Shown here: positions 1 through 5,276 of the stretch, piece by piece
Position numbering within the stretch: position 1 is the stretch's first letter
How the letters are laid out: each line of letters begins with the position of its first letter
Assembly: GCA_002322035.1 (NCBI GenBank)
Contig: DCNF01000101.1
Span: 1,416 to 8,919, forward strand
Reading direction: 5' to 3'
Length of the DNA stretch: 7,504 bases
Source: Geobacter sp. UBA1603
GTDB lineage: Bacteria > Desulfobacterota > Desulfuromonadia > Geobacterales > Pseudopelobacteraceae
Program-made: the position numbers and the translations under genes
Notes under the pieces: model-generated
The model's database searches: none
Told to the model about the DNA's origin: nothing
Seen by the model: the letters and a program-made list of their open reading frames with translations, nothing else

Positions 1-66
1 CAGGGACTTGAACCCCGGACACTACGGATATGAGCCGTATGCTCTAACCAGCTGAGCTACATCGCC
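1..66 (-). tRNA. tRNA-Met (CAT anticodon), 3' end cut by window edge
   Basis: Read on the minus strand, the gene starts with the acceptor strand GGCGATG at 66-60. It continues with a D-arm (GCTCAGCTGGTTAGAGC) and an anticodon stem TACGG/CCGTA closing the loop CTCATAT. The anticodon CAT lies at 32-30. The T-arm is CGGGG-TTCAAGT-CCCTG and ends exactly at base 1. The 3' acceptor strand, discriminator base and any encoded CCA lie outside the window. A CAT anticodon can belong to elongator Met, initiator Met or lysidine-modified Ile2. The initiator is unlikely because the 5' base is G, there is no C1 mismatch style start, and the anticodon stem lacks three G-C pairs. Positions 4-5 are G-A rather than the C-C seen in E. 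coli tRNA-Ile2, so elongator Met is preferred, though Ile2 is not fully excluded. Confidence 0.9.
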
Positions 67-91
67 AGAAGAAGGCCGCGCAGAGTTTTTC

Positions 92-121
92 TTTCTAGCG
101 CATGCGGGCGCCGATTGTCAA
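92..121 (-). promoter_or_regulatory. Candidate sigma-70 promoter for the tRNA
   Basis: On the minus strand a perfect TTGACA (-35, at 121-116) is followed after 18 bases by TAGAAA (-10, at 97-92), which matches TATAAT at four of six positions. The predicted start, near base 85, would give a leader of about 19 bases before the tRNA 5' end at 66. The -35 begins only seven bases after the lptD stop codon. The spacer holds two small palindromes, CGCATGCG (99-106) and GGCGCC (107-112). No hairpin-plus-T-run terminator is visible between lptD and the tRNA, so read-through from lptD is also possible. Confidence 0.6.
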
Positions 122-128
122 GCCATTT

Positions 129-2189
129 TTACGGTTGCTTGCCGGCTGAGCTGGTTAGTCCGGCCAGATTAAAGTTGATCGAAAACGAGGGATTGCCGGG
201 ACGATCGTGGACTGCGAGGCTGACACTCCAGCACTGGTGGCGGTATTCGGCGGTATAGACGGTTTCAAGAAAATCGCCGCGATCGAAGGAATAGCGGGTC
301 GTGTAGCCGAACGTCCAGGGACGGAAACGGCGAGTGCCAAGGCGCGCTTCAAAATATTCCAGGTTGTTGCGGGCCATGCGGTAGCTTGCGCCGGCAAAGC
401 TTCCCGTCCGGTCATCATACTCAAGGCCGGGCATGGCTGTCGACAACTCGCCCCGATGGTGGTCCCAGCGGGCATCGAATGTCAGCCTGGCCAGGTCATG
501 CAGACGGGTCTCGCTTTCCAGCACAAGGTCGGTCAGGGGGCGCTGCCGGTCGACCATGGTCAGCAGGTCGCGACGGCTGCCTTCAAAGCTGTAACCCTGC
601 GACAGGCGGATGCGTGAGAGATCGCGGTAGGCTGTTGACTCTTCGGTCCGGAATTTGCCGCCAAGCGTGCTGGTAAGCGAAAACCAGGCAGTGCTGCTCC
701 GGATCAGGCGGTCGGTGTAGTCATAGAACGGCAGGCGATTTTGGCTGCTGTCAGGGATGTAGCGGTAATCAAGTTCAGGAGTCAACTCGTGGCGGATCTT
801 CTGCAGGGAGGCGCCTCCTGTGTCATAGACCCGCACCAGGGTTGTCGAGATGCGCGCACCTGTTTCGGGCAGCAGGCTGCCATCGTTTGAACCTGCCCGG
901 CCTGCGGTGTCCTGTGCCGTGTAGCCACGCAGATGGAGGCCGGCAAAGGCGGAAAGATGCACTGACCCTGTCGCGCCGCCCGAGAGGGATAACCGCGGGA
1001 AAGCATGCAGCCGTTGCCCACTCGGACCGCTTTCGCGCTGGAAGTTTGAAATGGTTGAGTCGAGATCGAAGCGGAGCGGTGTGCGCAGCACCGGCAGGCG
1101 AACTGCTGCCAGTCCCGCTTCAGGAAGGGTCTGCAGGGTGGTTGAATTGCTGGCAGAGTAGTAGTCCTCCACATAGCGCAAATGGCCGGTCAGGGCAAAA
1201 TGGTGCCAGGTTTTGAGGGCATTGACGATGGTGTCGCTGGACTGGCGATTGTACTCCCCGCTTTTCTCGCCGAAATCACCTAAAAATGAGCGGTCGCTGT
1301 TCAGATTGACCGAGGTGCGCAGATTCATGTCGGCCGAGAAAATTTCTTTGTGATCCTGTGAAATCTGGCCGCGCCAGCGGTCCTTGACCAAGTCATAGAT
1401 CAGGTAGCCGCCAACAGCTCCTTCGCTGCCGCGAGTTCTGATGTAGCGGTAGAGGCTGCCAAGCCCGGCTCCGCGCCGGGTCTGCAGATCGAGGTTGAAC
1501 TGGGCATCCTGATTGGGGGCGATGACCCAGTAGAGCGGGATGTCGGCCTGGGCGCCACGGGATTTTGAGTAGCCGAAACGGGGGAAAAGCAGGCCTGTTT
1601 TCCGCTCACGGACGACAGGGAACGCGATCCAGGGGAGATAGATGACCGGAGTGTCCTTGATGTAAAAAATTACGTTGCGGCCGGTTGCGTAGCCCAATAC
1701 ATTGACTTTGAGCTGGTCAGCGCCGAATTTCCAGCTTGGGTCGGGGAGGTCGCAGGTGGTCAGCTCGGTATTGGTGACGGTAAATTCGGCCTCGCTTTCG
1801 CGGACGATTTTTTCTCCCCGGAAAGTCATATTGGCTCCCGGCACATTCAGCTGGGCCTGTTCAAGCTCACCGCGCCCACTTTCCAGGTTCAGGCTGACGG
1901 AGCGTCCCCGCAGGATGTCATCGCCCTTGACGATTGTGACCGAGCCGGTGGCGGTCAGGATCCTGCTGTTCCGGTCATAGATGACCCGGTTGGCGGTCAA
2001 GTCCATGCCTTGCCATTTCAGCACAACAGAACCGGATGCCTCTATGGATTGGGTGACCGGATCGCTGGTCATGGTGTCAGCCGTGATCGATATCGTATCG
2101 CTGACAGGCATACTGGTGGCGGCCCGGCCGGTTGAAGGGGGCCAGGCGATCAGTATGGTCAGCGTTATCATTACAAGGATGCGGATCAT
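129..2189 (-). CDS. lptD: LPS-assembly protein LptD (OstA/Imp), outer-membrane LPS translocon
   Basis: LptD, with the lipoprotein LptE, forms the outer-membrane channel that inserts LPS into the outer leaflet. The 686-residue product opens with a signal peptide: Arg3, a hydrophobic run at about 4-16, then a likely signal-peptidase I site near GRA-AT (residues 21-25). Residues about 32-125 form an OstA/LptA-like beta-jellyroll (ITADTM, EASGSV, LTANRVIYD, ATGSV). After a linker, residues 183-240 carry the family pattern YLPW...FP...R...TG..FP.FGYS...G...DIPLYWVIAPNQDA, ending TRRG. Alternating beta-strand sequence then runs to the end, as expected for the barrel. The mature protein has just two cysteines, Cys146 and Cys653. 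At 686 residues it is shorter than the E. coli protein (784). No good Shine-Dalgarno sits just before the ATG. The nearest purine run, AAGGAG, lies about 25 bases upstream inside the end of folC, so translation may be coupled to folC. The first ATG is preferred because the next one (Met7) would lose the charged start of the signal peptide. Confidence 0.93.
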   Translation of the reverse strand: MIRILVMITLTILIAWPPSTGRAATSMPVSDTISITADTMTSDPVTQSIEASGSVVLKWQGMDLTANRVIYDRNSRILTATGSVTIVKGDDILRGRSVSLNLESGRGELEQAQLNVPGANMTFRGEKIVRESEAEFTVTNTELTTCDLPDPSWKFGADQLKVNVLGYATGRNVIFYIKDTPVIYLPWIAFPVVRERKTGLLFPRFGYSKSRGAQADIPLYWVIAPNQDAQFNLDLQTRRGAGLGSLYRYIRTRGSEGAVGGYLIYDLVKDRWRGQISQDHKEIFSADMNLRTSVNLNSDRSFLGDFGEKSGEYNRQSSDTIVNALKTWHHFALTGHLRYVEDYYSASNSTTLQTLPEAGLAAVRLPVLRTPLRFDLDSTISNFQRESGPSGQRLHAFPRLSLSGGATGSVHLSAFAGLHLRGYTAQDTAGRAGSNDGSLLPETGARISTTLVRVYDTGGASLQKIRHELTPELDYRYIPDSSQNRLPFYDYTDRLIRSSTAWFSLTSTLGGKFRTEESTAYRDLSRIRLSQGYSFEGSRRDLLTMVDRQRPLTDLVLESETRLHDLARLTFDARWDHHRGELSTAMPGLEYDDRTGSFAGASYRMARNNLEYFEARLGTRRFRPWTFGYTTRYSFDRGDFLETVYTAEYRHQCWSVSLAVHDRPGNPSFSINFNLAGLTSSAGKQP

Positions 2190-2203
2190 GGTAATGGCGG
2201 ATT

Positions 2204-3481
2204 CTAACCGCGCACTCCTTCAAATCGGTTTCCAGCCAGAATTGCCTTGGCTTCTCCAACGGTGAACAGCGAGCCGCACACAAGAATCAGGTCGCCGGGA
2301 GCAGCGGCGGCCCGTGCTGCGCGGAGCCCCTCGGCAACGCTGGCACAGGGGGTCGTCGGCAGCCCGAGCCCAATCAGTTGTGCTGCCAGGCAAGCCGGGT
2401 CGAGGGCCCGTTCGACTGCCGGGGCAACCGCAAAAGCCTGGGCTGCCTGGCAGGCGAGCGGCCCGAGGAGCCCGACCGCATCCTTATCGGCCATGATGCC
2501 GCTCACCAGCAGCAGCCGTTCGTAGTGGTACTGGGCAAGGGATTCTGCCAGGGCTGCGGCACCGGCCGGATTGTGGGCGCCGTCAAGCAGAAGCGGTGGT
2601 TCGCCCGGGATGAATTCCATCCGCCCCGGCCATCTGGCATCCCGTATGCCTTCTGCCAGCGCCGTATGGCTGATCGGCAGCCCTTCCTGATTCAGTACTT
2701 CGGCTGCAGCAAGCGCCAGTGCTGCGTTGACTGCCTGATAGCGCCCCGGTATTCCGGGGGTGAGAGCGGTCAGTGTAGCATGGATGCCATGGTAATCAAG
2801 GCTGCCGTCCGAGTTCCACGCCGCCCTTATGTCGGCTTCTGCCCAGAAGGTGCGGTTCCGGTCCGGAATCAGCCGCGCCCGGATGGCAGCCTCTGCTTCA
2901 GCAGGCTGGGGGGCAAGTATGACCGGTGTGCCGGATTCTGCAATGCGGCACTTTTCATCGGCGATCTGAGGCAGGGTTGCGCCAAGGTAGTCGCAGTGGT
3001 CGAGGGAAATGGGGGTGATAACGGTCATCTGGGCCGGAAGTGCGGCTGTGGCGTCTGATCTGCCCCCCATGCCGGCCTCCATGACGGCCAGATCAACCCG
3101 CTCGTCGGCAAAGTAGAAGGCTGCCAGGGCGGTAACAATTTCGAAGAACGTCGCATCGTCCGGTGCATGGCCAAGGACGGTTTGCAGCAGCGTGGCGATC
3201 CTTTCTTCCGGGGGCTCGTGGCCGTTTATGCGAAAGCGCTCGGTAAAACGCACCAGGTGGGGGGAACTGAAAAAGCCGGTACGGTAACCGGCAGCGTTCA
3301 GAATTGATGCAAGAAAAGCCGATGTGGAGCCCTTGCCGTTGGTGCCTGCCACATGGATGCTCCGGAACATGCGTTCCGGATGGCCGAGTCGCTCAAGCAT
3401 GAGCGCAACCCGGTCAAGGCCGGGCCGAATCCCGAAGCGCCGCCGAGCGTAGAGGTTCTCCAGCGCTTCAGCCAGGGGCAT
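2204..3481 (-). CDS. folC: Folylpolyglutamate synthase / dihydrofolate synthase
   Basis: FolC is a cytoplasmic Mur-ligase-family enzyme. It uses ATP to add glutamate to folates, and in many bacteria it also joins dihydropteroate to glutamate. The chosen start gives 425 residues, normal for the family. The P-loop GTNGKGST is at 46-53, followed by the omega-loop region SSPHLVRFTERFRING (72-87). MEAGMGGRSDAT (134-145) and the LDH...LG segment (160-167) with EK at 176-177 make up the ATP/Mg core. The C-terminal domain has GRMEF (286-290), LDGAHNPAG (299-307) and VCGSLFTVGE (401-410). An upstream in-frame ATG at 3592 would add 37 residues, but they overlap accD and do not look like FolC. The ATG at 3481 lies one base after the accD stop (TGAAATG), with no clear Shine-Dalgarno, which points to translational coupling with accD. 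The usual EVGLGGRLDATN is here EAGMGGRSDATA, a mild departure. Confidence 0.95.
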   Translation of the reverse strand: MPLAEALENLYARRRFGIRPGLDRVALMLERLGHPERMFRSIHVAGTNGKGSTSAFLASILNAAGYRTGFFSSPHLVRFTERFRINGHEPPEERIATLLQTVLGHAPDDATFFEIVTALAAFYFADERVDLAVMEAGMGGRSDATAALPAQMTVITPISLDHCDYLGATLPQIADEKCRIAESGTPVILAPQPAEAEAAIRARLIPDRNRTFWAEADIRAAWNSDGSLDYHGIHATLTALTPGIPGRYQAVNAALALAAAEVLNQEGLPISHTALAEGIRDARWPGRMEFIPGEPPLLLDGAHNPAGAAALAESLAQYHYERLLLVSGIMADKDAVGLLGPLACQAAQAFAVAPAVERALDPACLAAQLIGLGLPTTPCASVAEGLRAARAAAAPGDLILVCGSLFTVGEAKAILAGNRFEGVRG

Positions 3482-3482
3482 T

Positions 3483-4337
3483 TCAGGCGGCGGGGCGGTG
3501 GAGCATTGATAGAATTGAGGCAAGTTTTTTGCGCATTTCCGTGCGGGGGATGATCGCATCAACCATGCCGTGATCCAGCAGGTATTCTGCACGCTGGAAG
3601 CCTTCTGGAAGCTTCTGGCGGATGGTCTGCTCGATGACCCGTGGCCCGGCGAAGCCGATCAGGGCTTTCGGCTCGGCGATGTTCAGGTCGCCCAGCATGG
3701 CAAAGCTAGCGGTGACGCCGCCGGTGGTCGGATCGGTCAGGATTGAAATGAACGGAATGCCGGCCGCCTTGAGTTTGGCAAGGGCGGCTGATGTTTTGGC
3801 CATCTGCATCAGCGATAGGATGCTTTCCTGCATGCGGGCGCCACCGGATGCAGAAATGACGATAACCGGCTGGCATTTTTCCAGACCACGTTCAATCGAG
3901 CGGGTGATTTTCTCGCCGACAACGCTGCCCATGCTGCCACCCATGAAGGCGAAGTCGAAACAGGAAACCTGGACGCCGATCCCTTCGATCGCCCCCTCAA
4001 CGCAGATGACAGCATCCTTTGAGCCGCCCTTGGCAACAGTGGCATCAATGCGCTCCTGGTAGCTCTTGGCGTCTTTGAAGTTGAGAAAGTCGACGGACTT
4101 CATGCCGGCGTCGAACTCCTGATACGCCCCACCGTCGAGGAGCAGTTCCAGGCGCCTGCGGGCAGCGATCCGGTAGTGGTGGCCGCACTTCGGGCAAACG
4201 CCCAGATTGGCTTCAATCTCTTTGCCGAGGATTGTTTCAGAGCACCCCTGGCACTTGATCCACATCCCTTCGGGGACCTTGACATTTTTGCTCTCCGACT
4301 TTGCAATGCCCGCCTTGTCTCTGCTGAACCAGCTCAT
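3483..4337 (-). CDS. accD: Acetyl-CoA carboxylase carboxyltransferase, beta subunit
   Basis: AccD pairs with AccA to move the carboxyl group from biotin on AccB to acetyl-CoA, making malonyl-CoA, the committed step of fatty-acid synthesis. The 284-residue protein begins with a zinc ribbon, Cys29-x2-Cys32-x15-Cys48-x2-Cys51, typical of bacterial AccD. The crotonase-like carboxyltransferase fold follows, with FMGGSMGSVVGEK (131-143), SGGARMQES (164-172) and DPTTGGVTASFAMLGD (202-217). Gly165-Gly166 and Gly206-Gly207 fit the paired oxyanion-hole glycines of the family. GPRVIEQTI (231-239) and LPEGFQRAEYLLDHGMVD (243-260) are the usual C-terminal signatures. The ATG has a good ribosome binding site, AGGAG at 4347-4343, five bases before the start. 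No accA is present in the window. The reading frame is intact and close to the usual length (E. coli 304). Confidence 0.97.
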   Translation of the reverse strand: MSWFSRDKAGIAKSESKNVKVPEGMWIKCQGCSETILGKEIEANLGVCPKCGHHYRIAARRRLELLLDGGAYQEFDAGMKSVDFLNFKDAKSYQERIDATVAKGGSKDAVICVEGAIEGIGVQVSCFDFAFMGGSMGSVVGEKITRSIERGLEKCQPVIVISASGGARMQESILSLMQMAKTSAALAKLKAAGIPFISILTDPTTGGVTASFAMLGDLNIAEPKALIGFAGPRVIEQTIRQKLPEGFQRAEYLLDHGMVDAIIPRTEMRKKLASILSMLHRPAA

Positions 4338-4342
4338 GGTTG

Positions 4343-4347
4343 CTCCT
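4343..4347 (-). promoter_or_regulatory. Ribosome binding site of accD
   Basis: AGGAG on the minus strand lies five bases before the accD ATG. It contrasts with folC and lptD downstream, which lack a comparable site, and so supports accD as the first freshly initiated gene of the accD-folC-lptD unit. Confidence 0.75.
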
Positions 4348-4396
4348 CACCTTCTTTAGTCAGGTCAGAAAAATTTACCGAAAATGAATGTGCTGC

Positions 4397-4425
4397 TTGG
4401 TAGCAGAAAAGAGCCCTGCTGTCAA
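4397..4425 (-). promoter_or_regulatory. Candidate promoter for accD-folC-lptD
   Basis: A perfect TTGACA (-35, at 4425-4420) is separated by 17 bases from TACCAA (-10, at 4402-4397). The -10 is weak (three of six), but it is preceded by TGC, which gives the TGn of an extended -10. The predicted start near 4390 leaves a leader of about 50 bases to the accD ATG. The -10 lies in the loop and arm of a small inverted repeat, CTGCT-ACCA-AGCAG (4393-4406). This is the only convincing promoter-like sequence between genes of the cluster, so accD and downstream genes may be expressed apart from trpA. Confidence 0.5.
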
Positions 4426-4447
4426 CCGGGCAGCTGTCTGCTGTCAA
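4416..4447 (-). repeat. Direct repeat TTGACAGCAG, two copies 22 bases apart
   Basis: Minus-strand TTGACAGCAG occurs at 4447-4438, overlapping the trpA stop codon, and again at 4425-4416, where it supplies the -35 hexamer of the candidate accD promoter. The copies are identical over ten bases. Their 22-base start-to-start spacing is about two helical turns, which would put them on the same DNA face. The upstream copy has no -10 at 17 bases. The pair could be a binding site for a regulator, or chance. Confidence 0.4.
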
Positions 4448-5235
4448 ATCAGGGCCTGCTTGAGCTCCGCTGTTCTGTTTTTTAGCTCGTCCAACAGTTC
4501 GTGTCCCGTGTGTGACTCGAAGAGCTTGACGAGGGCACTGCCGACGACGACGCCGTCGGCCAGCGCACCAACGCTGCGGGCCTGGTCAGCAGTTGAAATG
4601 CCGAATCCGGCCATAACCGGCAGCCGAGCCGCGGAGCGTACCCGGGCCAGTTCGTCGGCCAGCGATGTCGAGACCGTCTGGCGGGCTCCGGTGACGCCGG
4701 TGACGGTAACGTAATAGATGAAGCCGCAGCCAAGGCGGTTGACGGCTGCCACACGCTGGTCGTCGGAGGTCGGGGTCAGCAGGAAAATTACATTCAGGCC
4801 ATGGCGCCGGGCATGAGGCAAAAATTCGGTTGACTCCTCCGGTGGGAGGTCAACAAGCAGGACCCCGTCAACCCCTGCCTGTGCGGCATCACGGGCAAAG
4901 CGCCCGTATCCGTAGGCATGGACCGGGTTCAGGTACCCCATCAGGATAATCGGAATTGCGGAGCGAGCCCGCACCCGGGCCACAAGTTCAAGAATTTTTT
5001 CGAGATTCGTGCCGGAGGCCAGCGCCCGTTCCGAGGAAAGCTGAATAGTGGGGCCATCGGCCATCGGATCGGAAAACGGCACCCCCAACTCGATGATGTC
5101 GGCTCCCCCCTGCTCGAGGGCCGCCAGAGCCGCCTCGGTGGTTGCCAGATCCGGATCACCGGCGGTGATAAAGGTTACCAGCGCTTTTCCGCCGTTTTTC
5201 ATGCATGCAGTTAGCCGCGAGGCGAGTCTATCCAT
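4444..5235 (-). CDS. trpA: Tryptophan synthase, alpha subunit
   Basis: TrpA splits indole-3-glycerol phosphate into indole and glyceraldehyde 3-phosphate. Indole then passes through a tunnel to TrpB, which joins it to serine. The 263-residue product is full length and aligns with E. coli numbering: catalytic Glu49 in [15 protein letters not shown] (48-62) and catalytic Asp60 in the same segment. MGYLNP is at 99-104. The mobile active-site loop VTGVTGAR is at 178-185. The phosphate-binding elements are GFGIS (210-214) and VVGSALV (230-236). The fold is a TIM barrel. AGGA at 5245-5242, six bases before the ATG, serves as the ribosome binding site. Forty-one bases separate it from the MCP upstream, with no promoter visible there, so the two are probably cotranscribed. 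Its partner trpB is not in the window and would be expected just upstream of the MCP or elsewhere. Confidence 0.97.
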   Translation of the reverse strand: MDRLASRLTACMKNGGKALVTFITAGDPDLATTEAALAALEQGGADIIELGVPFSDPMADGPTIQLSSERALASGTNLEKILELVARVRARSAIPIILMGYLNPVHAYGYGRFARDAAQAGVDGVLLVDLPPEESTEFLPHARRHGLNVIFLLTPTSDDQRVAAVNRLGCGFIYYVTVTGVTGARQTVSTSLADELARVRSAARLPVMAGFGISTADQARSVGALADGVVVGSALVKLFESHTGHELLDELKNRTAELKQALI

Positions 5236-5276
5236 GTGTGGTCCTGGTTTTACCCTTTGTCTGTGGGGTTCGCAGC

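Noticed and set aside
1..66. Initiator tRNA-fMet or tRNA-Ile2
   Set aside because: The 5' G and the anticodon-stem sequence do not fit an initiator, and positions 4-5 do not match E. coli tRNA-Ile2. Ile2 is kept only as a minor alternative because the acceptor 3' strand is missing.
2378..3058. A 226-codon open frame on the plus strand, opposite folC
   Set aside because: It lies entirely inside the well-supported folC gene, has no family motif, and its cysteine and arginine content looks like out-of-frame translation of GC-rich DNA.
3482..3592. Longer start for folC, adding 37 residues
   Set aside because: The extension overlaps the conserved C-terminus of accD in another frame and does not resemble FolC. 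The ATG at 3481 gives a normal-length protein and the usual tight spacing.
4410..4438. Terminator after trpA (GCCC...GGGC followed by TCTTTT)
   Set aside because: Only four base pairs can form around an 11-base loop and the next pair is a T-T mismatch, so the hairpin is too weak to call.
4442..4447. Upstream TTGACA as a second accD promoter
   Set aside because: No -10-like hexamer is found 16-19 bases downstream, so it is reported only as part of the direct repeat.
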